Below, piece after piece: positions 17,694 to 28,669 of a DNA stretch of 64,000 bases; positions within the stretch are counted from its first letter, which is position 1, and each line of letters starts with the position of its first letter. The stretch lies in the NCBI RefSeq assembly GCF_001940525.2, contig NZ_CP019437.1:1152501-1216500 (forward strand), read 5' to 3'. The DNA is from Thioclava nitratireducens (lineage in GTDB: Bacteria; Pseudomonadota; Alphaproteobacteria; Rhodobacterales; Rhodobacteraceae). Under the pieces are notes generated by a model. It searched no databases. It was not told the DNA's origin and saw nothing but the letters and a program-made list of their open reading frames with translations. The translations under genes and the position numbers were made by a program.

Positions 17694-18287
17694 ATGGCAC
17701 AACCGAAGATCGCAATCGTCTTTTATTCCACCTATGGCACCAACCACGCCGTCGCGCTGGCCGCAGCAGAAGCCGCCGAGGCCGCCGGGGCCGAGGTGCG
17801 CCTGCGCCGCATTCCCGAAACGGCCCCGAAAGCCGTCGTGGAAGGTCAGGACGCCTGGAAAAACCAGCTGGAGAAGATGAGCGACATTCCGGAAGTGACC
17901 CCTGACGATATGGAATGGGCCGATGGCTATTTCTTCTCCGGGCCGACCCGCTACGGCGTCTCCGCAAGCCAGATGCGCGCCTTCATCGACACGCTGGGCG
18001 GCCTCTGGGGCGCGGGCAAGCTCGCCAACAAGACCTTCACCGCGACCACCAGCGCGCAGAACGCCCATGGCGGGCAAGAGGCGACGATCCTTGGTCTCTA
18101 CACCACGGCCATGCACTGGGGCTGCATCATCGTCGCGCCCGGCTATACCGACGAAGCGATCTTCAACGCGGGCGGCAACCCCTACGGCTTCTCGACTAAC
18201 GCCGGCGGTGTCGACGAGGCCGGTAAGGCCGCGATTGCCCATCAGGCCAAGCGCCTGGTCGAGATGACGGCGAAGCTCGTCGGCTGA
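17694..18287 (+). CDS. wrbA: NAD(P)H:quinone oxidoreductase, WrbA type
   Basis: A 197-residue flavodoxin-fold protein. The FMN phosphate loop is [12 protein letters not shown], and [17 protein letters not shown] and [16 protein letters not shown] are WrbA signatures. WrbA tetramers reduce quinones by two electrons to avoid semiquinone radicals. AGGAG seven bases before the ATG sets the start. Pairing with pirin suggests joint action on aromatic or quinone stress. A strong terminator follows. Confidence 0.93.
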   Translation: MAQPKIAIVFYSTYGTNHAVALAAAEAAEAAGAEVRLRRIPETAPKAVVEGQDAWKNQLEKMSDIPEVTPDDMEWADGYFFSGPTRYGVSASQMRAFIDTLGGLWGAGKLANKTFTATTSAQNAHGGQEATILGLYTTAMHWGCIIVAPGYTDEAIFNAGGNPYGFSTNAGGVDEAGKAAIAHQAKRLVEMTAKLVG

Positions 18288-18307
18288 TCTTTCCCGAGAT
18301 TGAGAAA

Positions 18308-18346
18308 GCGCCTCCGCCCTTTCTGGGCGGGGGCGCACCTGTTTTT
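18308..18346 (+). terminator. Strong intrinsic terminator after wrbA
   Basis: A 12-base stem (GCGCCTCCGCCC with GGGCGGGGGCGC, one G-T pair), five-base loop, then ACCTGTTTTT. It ends the pirin-wrbA unit. The bases from here to the stop of the minus-strand lipoprotein (18347-18597) show no other gene. Confidence 0.85.
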
Positions 18347-18573
18347 ACAGCGGTCCGGTGCCGGTTCCTTCCTCGAGCCGGACGAAGCCCCTTTCGGTCG
18401 TCTGCTGAGCGGCAGCAAGTCGCTACAGGCCCATATGAGCGAACGCGCGAGCGGCGCGAGCGCGCCCGATGTTCTCTTTGCCGGCAATGATGCGCCGCGT
18501 CAGTGGCGGGCCGGCTCCCGCCTCGCTCTCGGCTCTTATTCAAGCTTGTTCAAGAGAGGGAGCGAGGCATGGG

Positions 18574-18594
18574 CGCGGCGAAAAAGCCGCCGCG
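18574..18594 (-). terminator. 7-bp hairpin just after the small lipoprotein gene
   Basis: CGCGGCG and CGCCGCG flank a seven-base loop that reads GCTTTTT on the minus strand, three bases past the lipoprotein stop. It may terminate that short transcript, although no T-run follows the stem. Confidence 0.4.
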
Positions 18595-18597
18595 AGC

Positions 18598-18744
18598 TCA
18601 CATCGGGTTTTCGATATTCGCCTTCATGTTCGGAACGTCGGGATAGGTCGCCGTGCCCTGAGTCTGGTTGCAGGCAGCCAGGATTCCCAGGGCGCAGCTT
18701 GCGACCAGAGCGAGCACGGCTTTTTTCTTCATCGGGCTTTGCAT
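18598..18744 (-). CDS. Small predicted lipoprotein, 48 residues
   Basis: A 48-residue frame beginning MQSPMKKKAVLALVASC, with a lipobox ILAAC (lipidated Cys at residue 25) and a mature tail of only 24 residues rich in small polar residues, ending NIENPM. GAGAGGAA lies seven bases before the first ATG; a second ATG four codons in could also serve. The charged KKK, hydrophobic stretch and lipobox are in the right order, and a hairpin follows the stop. Function unknown; entericidin-like and other tiny outer-membrane lipoproteins look similar but the tail has no recognisable motif. Confidence 0.65.
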   Translation of the reverse strand: MQSPMKKKAVLALVASCALGILAACNQTQGTATYPDVPNMKANIENPM

Positions 18745-19122
18745 GTCGGGTTCCTCTCGAAAATTTCAAATGAACTAGGTCGCTCGGGTGAACGACCCGG
18801 TTCAACTATTTGGGGCGCACCGTGGGGCGCGGCAATGTTTTTGTTGTGGCCGATGTGCTTAGCGGCACTGGCGAGACGACCCGCAAGGCAGCTCTGCCGC
18901 TCCTTATGCGCGGGCGATGGCCGCAGCGATATTTCGCAAGCGGCCGATCCCGCCGATGGACTCGCCGCCGCTGTCCCGATAGGTGACGTAACGTGAAAAC
19001 TAACTTTGACATAGTTGCCCAAATCAAGTCACAACATCGCCGCGCTTGCATGTGATCCAGCCCCCGTCGGCGAGCCGCAACGGCCCATTCGGGGCTACTC
19101 GCGACCAACGGAGGTAATGATT
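18745..19122. other. Divergent intergenic region of 378 bases
   Basis: Separates the minus-strand lipoprotein from the plus-strand unknown gene. It contains TTGACA at 19006-19011 on the plus strand, about 110 bases before the unknown gene, but the matching -10 position (around 19029) is poor. A GGTCG/CGACC inverted repeat lies near 18780. No RNA gene or conserved frame was recognised. Confidence 0.4.
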
Positions 19123-19542
19123 ATGAATGTTGAACACGTGTCGCTCGAATTGCTTGTTAAGGTTGGCGAGCGCGGTGTTGCGGAAATCGGAAAATTCTCT
19201 CTTCGGTTCCTCGGCGGTGCTCCCGATTATGCGTCGACCGACTCGATCGACCTGACAGGGCTGGCGACACTGGCGCAGCCGGAAAAAGTATTCACCTCGA
19301 CCCTGCGCGCCGAGTTGCTCGATCAGCACGCGACCTTCGACCCCCAGAAATTCTCGGTGTCGGTCAACGTGAGCTCGTTCGCCACTTCCGATCCCTATAT
19401 CGAGATCGAACGCCGCTGGCGCATCGCCCTCGTCACCTTCCTCGAGGGCTACATCATGCAGTCCCAGCCGATGCTGTCGTCGCTCAAGGTCCGCGGCGGC
19501 TATGCAGAGCAGCTCGCTCTGTCCGACGCGCGGCTGCACTGA
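19123..19542 (+). CDS. Unknown protein of 139 residues
   Basis: Not recognised. The ATG at 19123 lies eight bases after a good ACGGAGGT, better than the ATG two codons earlier. The protein is soluble (no signal peptide or membrane helix), moderately acidic, with alternating hydrophobic patterns in the first half (VSLELLVKVGERGVAEIG) suggesting beta strands, then RRWRIALVTFLEGYIM as a probable helix. Codon use looks like its neighbours, so it is a real gene. Its only close neighbour is the convergent atpG gene; no operon partner gives a clue to its role. Confidence 0.6.
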   Translation: MNVEHVSLELLVKVGERGVAEIGKFSLRFLGGAPDYASTDSIDLTGLATLAQPEKVFTSTLRAELLDQHATFDPQKFSVSVNVSSFATSDPYIEIERRWRIALVTFLEGYIMQSQPMLSSLKVRGGYAEQLALSDARLH

Positions 19543-19704
19543 CCGGCCCGCTCTTCAAATTGCTTGCCCCGCGCGGATGTCCCGAGACCACTCGGGCGCG
19601 CGGGCGATCGCGAATCTTAGACCTTTTCCTGCAACCCGCGGTCTCGGCCGAAGCCGTTTTCCGCCGTGGCGATGCTTGCGCGGTGGGTTTGACGACGTTT
19701 CAGC

Positions 19705-20508
19705 TCAGCTGGACGTGACCCCGGCCGAAAGTTCCAGAATCTCTGTCGTTACCGCTTCTTGCCGCGAAATCCGTGCGGTCTGTTCCAGCGCGTCGAGCTT
19801 GCGCTCGGTCGTCCCCTGGGCGGAGGCCATTGCGAGCATCCGGGCGGTGTTCTCCGCCGCCGTGGCGTGCAGCGCGACGCGGCACAGTTCCGCATGCAGC
19901 ATCTCGGCGAAAAGTGCGGCGCAAAGCTGCTCCGGCGGCAGCGTCAACAGGGGCGGCTGGCTCGGCGGTGCGCTCGGCTGGGCCGGACGGGGGAAGATGC
20001 GGCGACGGCAGGCCTTCCAGCTGCCGTCTTCCGTCTGGGCGTGAAACGCGTCGATCGGCGCCCGGCCCGCAAGCTGAAGCAATGTCTCGGCCAGCCGGTC
20101 CGCGAAGGGCGGGATTGCCGGGCCGTGGGAGGGCAAGGGGAACTGCGCAAGCGCGCTCAGCCCTTGTTCCGCCGCCAGCGCTGCGCCGCGCGTCCCGATC
20201 ACGACGAGGCCGCCGGGCGGCGTTCCCAACGCGCTCAGTAGCCGGGCGTTGAACGAGCCCGCGAAACCCTGCTCCGCCAGAAACAGAACGGTGAGCGGCG
20301 GCCCTTCGGGTTTGGGCGGCTCGGGGGCGAGCGAGAGCACCCGGTCCAGCGCGCGGCTCACCGTCGCCGCGTGCAGGTCGACCGAGGCAAGCTGTCCCTG
20401 CGTCTGGCGCACGCGCGCGCCCGCGATGGCGCGCATCGCCCGGATCACCGAGGCCAGCGTGCGGACACTGCCGATACGCGCTTCGATTTCGGCAAGCTGC
20501 TCGCTCAT
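19705..20508 (-). CDS. atpG: N-type ATPase gamma subunit
   Basis: A 267-residue central-stalk subunit. N-terminal [28 protein letters not shown] and C-terminal [45 protein letters not shown] form the coiled-coil pair of gamma; the middle domain is shortened and diverged compared with housekeeping F1 gamma. The ATG overlaps the atpA stop (ATGA). Last gene of the operon; no clear terminator is visible in the 162 bases before the convergent gene at 19123-19542. Place at the end of the atpDCQRBEFAG order identifies it even though the sequence is diverged. Confidence 0.9.
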   Translation of the reverse strand: MSEQLAEIEARIGSVRTLASVIRAMRAIAGARVRQTQGQLASVDLHAATVSRALDRVLSLAPEPPKPEGPPLTVLFLAEQGFAGSFNARLLSALGTPPGGLVVIGTRGAALAAEQGLSALAQFPLPSHGPAIPPFADRLAETLLQLAGRAPIDAFHAQTEDGSWKACRRRIFPRPAQPSAPPSQPPLLTLPPEQLCAALFAEMLHAELCRVALHATAAENTARMLAMASAQGTTERKLDALEQTARISRQEAVTTEILELSAGVTSS

Positions 20509-22007
20509 TTCGAAGGCTCCGGCAGAAGCCCCTTCACGCATTGCAGGATCTGGTCATGCAGACCTTCGCTAAGCTTGGCGGAGAAATCGGCCCCAGACAG
20601 ACTCGACGCATCGAGCGCGCCGGGAAGCGCGTCGCGCAACGCGTCGATCTGCGCGGGCTCCAATCCGTCGAGAAGCCCCGCCTGCACCGCCAGAACCAGC
20701 GCTACCTCATCGGCGAGGCGCAGCGGCGCGTGCTGGACCTGAGCCAGCACCGCGCGCACCGCCCGGCCGCGCGCAAGCTGCGCCTTCACCCGCGTGTCCG
20801 GCATGCCCCCGAAACGCGTGAAGATTTCCAGTTCGAGAAACTGGGCGTAATCGAGCCGCATCGACTCCGCCGCGTCGCGCAGGCTGTGCGCCTGCGTCTT
20901 GCCGCCGACCCGGCTGACCGAGGTGCCGACATCCACCGCGGGTTTCTGTCCGCGGTTGAACAGCTTCGTATCCAGCACGATCTGCCCGTCGGTGATAGAG
21001 ATCAGGTTGGTCGGGATGAAGGCTGCGAGGTTGCCGGCATCGGTTTCGGCCACAGGCAAGGCAGTCAGCGTGCCGCTGCCCAGTTTGTCCGAGAGTCGCG
21101 CGGCACGTTCCAGAAGGCGGGCGTGCAGGTAGAAGACATCGCCCGGATAGGCCTCACGCCCCGGCGTCTGGCGGGTCAGCAGCGCAAGCTCGCGATGCGA
21201 GGCGGCGTGGCGCGTGAGGTCGTCGAGCACGATCAGCGCGTGGCCGCCGGTGTCACGCAGCTCTTCTGCCATCGTCATGCCCGCGAAGGGGGCGAGCCAT
21301 TGCATCCCCGGCGGCGTCGACGGTCCGGCGACCACGACAATGGTGCGCGCCAGCGCCCCGTTGCGCCGAAGCGTCTCAATCACGCGCTCCACCGAGGAGG
21401 TCTTCTGACCGATCGCGACATAGACCGAGGTCACGTCGCCGTCCTTCTGGTTCAGGATCGTGTCGAGCGCGAGCGTCGTCTTGCCGGTCGCGCGGTCGCC
21501 CACGATCAGCTCGCGTTGCCCCCGGCCAAGCGCGAAGAGGGCATCCACGACCAGCGTGCCGGTCTGCATCGGCTCGACCACTGCCGCGCGGTCGATGATC
21601 GCGGGGGCGGGGCGTTCGACCGGGTGCTTTGCACTGGCCGCGATCGGGCCGAGCCCGTCGAGGGGCCGCCCGAGCGGGTCGACGATCCGGCCCAACAGTT
21701 CCGGCCCCACCGGAACCCGCATCACGTCGCCCGTGCCGGTCACCGCATCGCCTTGTGCGACCCCCGCGATGTCGTCCAGCAGCACCGCCGCGAGGGTGTC
21801 TTCGTCGAGCACATGCACGAAGCCCGATTGTCCGCCCTCGAAGACCAGCCGCTCGCCGGCGCGGGCTTCGGGCAGGCCCGACACCATCGCGACGCCATCG
21901 GACACGCGCTCCACCCGGCCACTGCGGCGCACGACGGGGCCCAGAGGCGCGCGCTCGATGGCTTTGACGCTGCGGTCCAACCACTCGTCCGGATCATTGG
22001 GTGTCAT
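20505..22007 (-). CDS. atpA: N-type ATPase alpha subunit
   Basis: A 500-residue alpha subunit with the P-loop [13 protein letters not shown], the [11 protein letters not shown] segment and the conserved [11 protein letters not shown]rg region. The start ATG lies within the end of atpF (14-base overlap), whose frame ends with the same bases. It is slightly divergent from housekeeping AtpA, as is typical of N-ATPases, and the N-terminal region that would bind a delta subunit is short, in line with the absence of an atpH gene in this operon. Forms the alpha3beta3 hexamer with AtpD. Confidence 0.95.
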   Translation of the reverse strand: MTPNDPDEWLDRSVKAIERAPLGPVVRRSGRVERVSDGVAMVSGLPEARAGERLVFEGGQSGFVHVLDEDTLAAVLLDDIAGVAQGDAVTGTGDVMRVPVGPELLGRIVDPLGRPLDGLGPIAASAKHPVERPAPAIIDRAAVVEPMQTGTLVVDALFALGRGQRELIVGDRATGKTTLALDTILNQKDGDVTSVYVAIGQKTSSVERVIETLRRNGALARTIVVVAGPSTPPGMQWLAPFAGMTMAEELRDTGGHALIVLDDLTRHAASHRELALLTRQTPGREAYPGDVFYLHARLLERAARLSDKLGSGTLTALPVAETDAGNLAAFIPTNLISITDGQIVLDTKLFNRGQKPAVDVGTSVSRVGGKTQAHSLRDAAESMRLDYAQFLELEIFTRFGGMPDTRVKAQLARGRAVRAVLAQVQHAPLRLADEVALVLAVQAGLLDGLEPAQIDALRDALPGALDASSLSGADFSAKLSEGLHDQILQCVKGLLPEPSK

Positions 22008-22728
22008 TGGCCACCTCCTTGCGCATCCGGGCGAGATCGGCGGCCCATGAACTTTCAAGGTGCAGATGTTCAGTCTCCAGCGCGAGGCCGCAGATCAACG
22101 CCGCATCCGTCTTGATCGCGGGGCCAATCTCTTTGCCAAGGGTCTGGCCAACGCGGCGGGCGAACGCTTCGCCGTAACCCGCTTCCACCGCCTCGCTGAT
22201 ACGTAGCATGAGCTTTTCCGAGCCGAGCGCGGCGCGATCCTCGGTGTCGAGGGCGGCGACCTGCGCCAGAAGGTCCGTCGCGTAGGCTTCGAGCAGCGCG
22301 GGCCGCGACAGGCGCGCGCCGATCCGCTCGGCCATGCGCTGCGCCAGATCGGCTGCGCGCGCTGCATATCGCTTCTCGGCTTCCTCCGCGCGGGCAGCGC
22401 GCTCGGCCTCGGCGGTGCGGGCCATGTCGGCAGCCTCTGCGCGGGCGTGATCCAGAAGCGCCTTGCGCGCGGCTTCGGCCTCGGTCTGGGCCTGCGCCAG
22501 CATCTCGGACTTGCGCGTGCCGACCTGATCAAGCGCCGCCTCGGCCCGTGCCTTCGCCTCGTCGGCCTTGCGCGCGGCCTCGCTCGCGTCGCTCAATTGC
22601 TTGTCGGCCTCGGCCTGACGCGCCTGGATGGCACTCACGATCGGGCGCCAAAGCACCCGGCTCAGAAGCCAGATCAGTACCGCCGCATTGAGCGTCTGCA
22701 GCCCGAGCGTCCACCAGTCCAGTGTCAT
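21994..22728 (-). CDS. atpF: N-type ATPase subunit b, extended
   Basis: A 244-residue protein: one N-terminal membrane helix ([18 protein letters not shown]), then a very long charged coiled coil rich in Ala, Glu and Arg (about 30-150), then a compact C-terminal domain (about 150-244). Housekeeping b is about 160-185 residues; the extra C-terminal part is typical for N-ATPases, which lack a separate delta subunit, and probably replaces its job of holding the stator to alpha. Two bases separate it from atpE. Confidence 0.92.
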   Translation of the reverse strand: MTLDWWTLGLQTLNAAVLIWLLSRVLWRPIVSAIQARQAEADKQLSDASEAARKADEAKARAEAALDQVGTRKSEMLAQAQTEAEAARKALLDHARAEAADMARTAEAERAARAEEAEKRYAARAADLAQRMAERIGARLSRPALLEAYATDLLAQVAALDTEDRAALGSEKLMLRISEAVEAGYGEAFARRVGQTLGKEIGPAIKTDAALICGLALETEHLHLESSWAADLARMRKEVANDTQ

Positions 22729-22730
22729 GG

Positions 22731-22976
22731 TCAGCCGATGAACGGGTTGGCGAACAGCAGGAGAAGCGCAATCACGAGGCAGTAGATCGCCGTCGTCTCG
22801 ATCATCGCGAGCCCGACGAAGAGCGTGCGCGAGATCGCGTTCGCGGCCTCGGGCTGGCGGGCGATCGCATCCATTGCAGCCGCGACCGAGCGCCCTTCGC
22901 CAAGCGCGGGGCCGAGCGCCCCGAAGGCCACCGCCGCCGCGGCCGAGATGATGCTCGCCACTTCAACATATTCCAT
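22731..22976 (-). CDS. atpE: N-type ATPase subunit c (rotor ring)
   Basis: An 81-residue hairpin of two membrane helices joined by the polar loop ARQPEA. Helix 1 carries P23 and E27 (GPALGEG), helix 2 carries E60, T61 and Y65 (MIETTAIY). A second carboxylate in helix 1 with ET and a Tyr in helix 2 is the pattern used to argue for sodium binding in this family; the real ion remains debated for N-ATPases. ATG chosen at the clear family N-terminus (MEYVEVASI). Confidence 0.95.
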   Translation of the reverse strand: MEYVEVASIISAAAAVAFGALGPALGEGRSVAAAMDAIARQPEAANAISRTLFVGLAMIETTAIYCLVIALLLLFANPFIG

Positions 22977-22978
22977 GA

Positions 22979-23665
22979 TTAGTCCTTTCCGGAGTCTCGG
23001 GAGGGTTGGGATTCCGCCACTGCCGCCGCGATGAACACCATGGCGAGGACGGTAAAGATGTAGGCCTGGACGAGCCCGGTCAGCAGGTCGAGCGCCATGA
23101 ACGGGATCGGCACGAACAACCCCGCGAGCGAGAGCACGATGCCGATGATGAAGACCCCGCTCATGATATTCCCGAACAGGCGGATCAGCAGCGAGAAGCT
23201 GCGCGTCAGCGTCTCGACGAGATTTAGGGGGATCATCAGCGGCGTCGGCATTGCGAAACTGCGCAGGTAGCCCCCGACGCCGCCCGCGCGAATGCCGTAG
23301 ACAATCACCGCCACGAAAACGAGCAGCGCCAGCGCCGCATCGGTTTCCAGATTGGCGGTCGGGGGTTCCACGCCGGGGACCAGCGAGGACCAGTTCGCGA
23401 TCAGGATGAACAGGAACAGCCCGCCGAGGAAGGTGCGGTAGCGGTCGGGGGAGACGCTCATCGTCTCGCGGATCTGGGTGTCGAGCACGGTCACCAGCAG
23501 CTCCAGCGCCGCTTGCCGGCGTCCGGGGTGCAGGCTCAGGTTTCGGGTCAGCGCGTAGCAGCCGGCCACGATCATCGCCATCATCACCCATGTCGTGACG
23601 ACGGGTTGCGTGATCGGCACGGGGCCGATCCAGAACAGCACGGCGGTCTCAAGCGGCGAGTTCAT
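22979..23665 (-). CDS. atpB: N-type ATPase subunit a
   Basis: A 228-residue membrane protein with about five to six helices. The essential arginine sits in SFSLLIRLFGNIMSG, facing the c-ring carboxylate, and the last helices (GLVQAYIFTVLAMVFIAAA) form the ion half-channels. It overlaps the atpR stop by four bases. Together with c it forms the ion path. Confidence 0.95.
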   Translation of the reverse strand: MNSPLETAVLFWIGPVPITQPVVTTWVMMAMIVAGCYALTRNLSLHPGRRQAALELLVTVLDTQIRETMSVSPDRYRTFLGGLFLFILIANWSSLVPGVEPPTANLETDAALALLVFVAVIVYGIRAGGVGGYLRSFAMPTPLMIPLNLVETLTRSFSLLIRLFGNIMSGVFIIGIVLSLAGLFVPIPFMALDLLTGLVQAYIFTVLAMVFIAAAVAESQPSRDSGKD

Positions 23666-23934
23666 GCGGACCTCGCGCGTCGCAGGGTGAGCGCCCGCCC
23701 AATGCCGATCCCGAGCGCCGCCGTAAGCAGTGGCACGGCGCCCAAGAGCGCGCAGCCCACGAGAACCGTGATCGTCAGCCCGAAGCGCAATACGGTCAGC
23801 GCGATCGACTTAAGCGCCTTGCTTTCGAGCAGCATCGCATCAGTTCCCGCCCGCAGCAGCGCGAAATGCACGAGCCCCACGCCGATGCCGAGGATCAGGG
23901 CGCCTGCGCCAAGAAGAAGCTCCACCCCGCTCAT
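23662..23934 (-). CDS. atpR: AtpR, N-ATPase-specific membrane protein
   Basis: A 90-residue protein with about three hydrophobic stretches (LLLGAGALILGIGVGLVHFALL; LTITVLVGCALLGAVPLLTAA). AtpR is found only in N-type ATPase operons, in this position after atpQ, and is thought to help c-ring assembly or ion supply to subunit a. ATG overlaps the atpQ stop (ATGA). It is diagnostic, with atpQ, for the N-type assignment. Confidence 0.88.
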   Translation of the reverse strand: MSGVELLLGAGALILGIGVGLVHFALLRAGTDAMLLESKALKSIALTVLRFGLTITVLVGCALLGAVPLLTAALGIGIGRALTLRRARSA

Positions 23935-24223
23935 TGCTGTTGCACCCAGCGCCAGCCGAGCCAGCACCCCACGACAAGCCCCACCATCATCAGCGCGGCG
24001 GTCCAGAAGATGCCCGACTGGGCGCTGCGGTCGATCCATCGTCCCCCGGCGGCTCCGGCGAGCATCGGTAGCACGACGATCCATCCGAGCACACCGATCT
24101 GGCCCAAGCGGCGGCCCAGCGGGATTTCTCCCTCCCGTCGCGCCTTCTCGGTCCGGGCGGCGTGGCGGCGCGCGGCGCTTTCCATCGGCTCCTCCGTCTT
24201 GTCCGGGTCTTCCGGCGGGTGGG

Positions 24224-24227
<4 letters not shown>
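23931..24227 (-). CDS. atpQ: AtpQ, AtpI-like N-ATPase assembly protein
   Basis: A 98-residue protein: charged N-terminal tail (1-40), then two membrane helices (IGVLGWIVVLPMLAGAAGG; IFWTAALMMVGLVVGCWLGW). It corresponds to AtpI of F-ATPase operons, a chaperone for c-ring assembly. Overlaps atpC upstream and atpR downstream by four bases each. Confidence 0.85.
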
Positions 24228-26771
<2,544 letters not shown>

Positions 26772-26830
26772 GGCAGTCCCGGCCTCCGTTGTGAATGCGA
26801 CGAGGGTAACGGGCTCGAGGCTTCGGGACT

Positions 26831-26844
26831 TTGATGGGGATCAA
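26831..26844 (-). promoter_or_regulatory. FNR/FnrL-type box upstream of the SDR-N-ATPase operon
   Basis: TTGAT-GGGG-ATCAA is an exact match to the FNR consensus TTGAT-N4-ATCAA. Its centre is about 66 bases before the SDR start. If it acts from -41.5, transcription would begin near 26796. It lies between that operon and the gnd terminator, and no other promoter points from here. Implies oxygen-dependent control of the N-ATPase; DnrD-like or other CRP/FNR proteins could also bind. Confidence 0.65.
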
Positions 26845-26918
26845 CTGCCGTGGGCGCAGTCTGGATGCGCACGTCTTCGTGAATGCGGCGCGGGTCGCGG
26901 CGTCCGGAGGTTCGCCGA

Positions 26919-26956
26919 ATAAAAACCGCCCGCGGCTCTCATCGAGGCGCGGGCGG
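26919..26956 (-). terminator. Intrinsic terminator of gnd
   Basis: CCGCCCGCG and CGCGGGCGG flank a 13-base loop; on the minus strand the stem is followed by TTTTTATT. It lies 25 bases past the gnd stop and insulates the N-ATPase operon from gnd. Confidence 0.85.
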
Positions 26957-26981
26957 ACTTCTTCAAGCCTTCAGTCTGCGC

Positions 26982-28391
26982 TTACATGGCCCAGGGGCCG
27001 TGGAAGTCGCCACCCTCGCGATCGGTGCGCTCGAACCCGTGCGCACCGAAGAAATCGCGCTGGCCCTGAATCATGTTCGCGGTGCCGCGTGCGGTACGCA
27101 TCGTGTCGAAATAGCTCAGCGCCATCGACAGGGCCGGAACTGCGAGCCCGTGGGCTGCGGCGATGCTGACGACCTTGCGCAGCGCGCTGTGATGGGTCTT
27201 CAGCAGGTCCGCGAAATAGGGCGCGTACATCAGGTTGCGATCGGGCGACTCGCTGAGCGCGCTCGCCATGTCGTCGAGCATCGCCGAGCGGATGATGCAG
27301 CCGTCACGCCAGACCAAGGCGATATCGGGCAGCGGCAGATCCCAGTCGAAGGGCGCATTGGCCGATCGCAGCAGCTCGAACCCCTGCGCGTAGCACAGGA
27401 TTTTGCCCGCGATCAGGGCGTTCTCCAGATCGTCGGCACTCAGCGCGCCTTCAGGCAGCGCCTCGGGGGCGGCGCCGAACATCTCCTCGCCCTGCTGGCG
27501 CGCCACGAGGCGCGACGACAGGTTGCGCGCCATCACTGCCGCTTCGATCACCGGCACCGGGGCGGCAAGATGCTGCGCCTCGATTACGGTCCAGCGGCCA
27601 GTGCCCTTCTGGCCCGCGCGGTCGAGGATGATGTCGAGCATCGGCTTGCCGCTCTCGGGATCGGTGGCGCGTGCGACCTTTCCGGAAATCTCGATCAGGT
27701 AGGATTTGAGCGCGCCTTCGTCCCACTTCGCGAAGATCTCGCCGCAGGCCTGCGAGTCGAGGCCCATCCCGTCGCGCATCACGCCGTAGGTCTCGGCGAT
27801 CATCTGCATGTCGGCATATTCGATGCCGTTATGCACGGCTTTCACGAAATGGCCCGAACCGCCCTTGCCCATGAAACCGGCGCAGGGCGTGCCGTCGAAC
27901 TTGGCCGCGATCGCATTGAGGATCGGGGCGACGCGGTCCCAGTCCTGCTGCTCGCCGCCGCCCATGATCGCAGGCCCGTGGCGCGCGCCTTCTTCACCGC
28001 CCGAGACCCCGATGCCGAGGAATCGCGGGCCGGCCTTCGCGGCTTCGGCGGCGCGGCGCTCGGTGTCGTGGAAATTCGCGTTGCCCGCGTCGATGATCAG
28101 GTCGTCCGCGTCGAGATAGGCGCGCAGCGCCTCGATCTGCTGGTCGACCGGTTCGCCCGCGGGCACCATCAGGATGATCGCGCGGGGTTTCGCGATCGAT
28201 TTCACCAGCTCTTCGAGGCTCTCGCAGGGCGTGATTTTCGACGCCAGCTCGCCCGCGTTTTCATGGAAAGTCTTGGTGACGCTGGTCGTGCGGTTGAACA
28301 CCGCGATGTCGAACCCTTTTTCCGCGATGTTGAGGGCGAGCATTCCACCCATGGTGCCAAGGCCGATCAGCCCGATTTGCGATTGTGCCAA
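26982..28391 (-). CDS. gnd: 6-phosphogluconate dehydrogenase, decarboxylating
   Basis: A 469-residue enzyme, the usual full length. N-terminal GLIGLGTMGGMLALNIAEKG binds NADP; GVSGGEEGARHGPAIMGGG and KAVHNGIEYADMQMIAE are substrate-site signatures. A TTG start is chosen: GGAGG lies seven bases before it and it gives the standard N-terminus AQSQIGLIG; no ATG fits. It converts 6-phosphogluconate to ribulose 5-phosphate with release of CO2 and NADPH. It complements the gluconate uptake and kinase genes at the end of the window, which would supply its substrate. Confidence 0.95.
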   Translation of the reverse strand: MAQSQIGLIGLGTMGGMLALNIAEKGFDIAVFNRTTSVTKTFHENAGELASKITPCESLEELVKSIAKPRAIILMVPAGEPVDQQIEALRAYLDADDLIIDAGNANFHDTERRAAEAAKAGPRFLGIGVSGGEEGARHGPAIMGGGEQQDWDRVAPILNAIAAKFDGTPCAGFMGKGGSGHFVKAVHNGIEYADMQMIAETYGVMRDGMGLDSQACGEIFAKWDEGALKSYLIEISGKVARATDPESGKPMLDIILDRAGQKGTGRWTVIEAQHLAAPVPVIEAAVMARNLSSRLVARQQGEEMFGAAPEALPEGALSADDLENALIAGKILCYAQGFELLRSANAPFDWDLPLPDIALVWRDGCIIRSAMLDDMASALSESPDRNLMYAPYFADLLKTHHSALRKVVSIAAAHGLAVPALSMALSYFDTMRTARGTANMIQGQRDFFGAHGFERTDREGGDFHGPWAM

Positions 28392-28571
28392 AATACGGCC
28401 TCCGAATTTGTTGCATGCGGGCCGCCGTCGGCCCGGGGTGTCGCCTCGCTCGCTACGCCGTATCGCCAAATTGCGCGGCGCTGCGAGGGCGACCTGCACG
28501 AATTGCCCCAAGATGACGGAAGTTGCAAATCGCCTGATCGCTGCGAGCGCGAAGAAACGCCGTGCCGGGTA

Positions 28572-28590
28572 CCCGATAAAATTACTCGGG
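28572..28590 (+). promoter_or_regulatory. Operator-like repeat 1 upstream of efeUOB
   Basis: CCCGATAAAATTACTCGGG, an imperfect palindrome with CCCGA/TCGGG arms. Sixteen of 19 bases match a second copy 59 bases further on. It resembles the IscR-class iron-responsive element (Iron-Rhodo box) described for Rhodobacterales, as far as I recall the motif. Likely iron control of the efe operon. Confidence 0.55.
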
Positions 28591-28630
28591 TTAGGGGGTT
28601 GCGCCCGTCAGTCGACGCCGCTAACGAATA

Positions 28631-28649
28631 CCCAAGCAAATTACTCGGG
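28631..28649 (+). promoter_or_regulatory. Operator-like repeat 2 upstream of efeUOB
   Basis: CCCAAGCAAATTACTCGGG, second copy of the repeat at 28572, ending 20 bases before the efeU start codon and just before its GAGGAG ribosome site. Position near the transcription start fits repression. Confidence 0.55.
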
Positions 28650-28669
28650 AATCGACGAGGAGCGTCTCC

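Noticed and set aside
18536..18805. 89-codon minus-strand frame overlapping the small lipoprotein
   Set aside because: Different reading frame, charged low-complexity sequence without motif; the lipoprotein frame has a signal, lipobox and ribosome site.
19006..19034. Sigma70-type promoter TTGACA at 19006 with a -10 near 19029
   Set aside because: The -35 is perfect but the -10 is poor and the distance to the gene is long; left as a note only. It also does not fit an FNR box.
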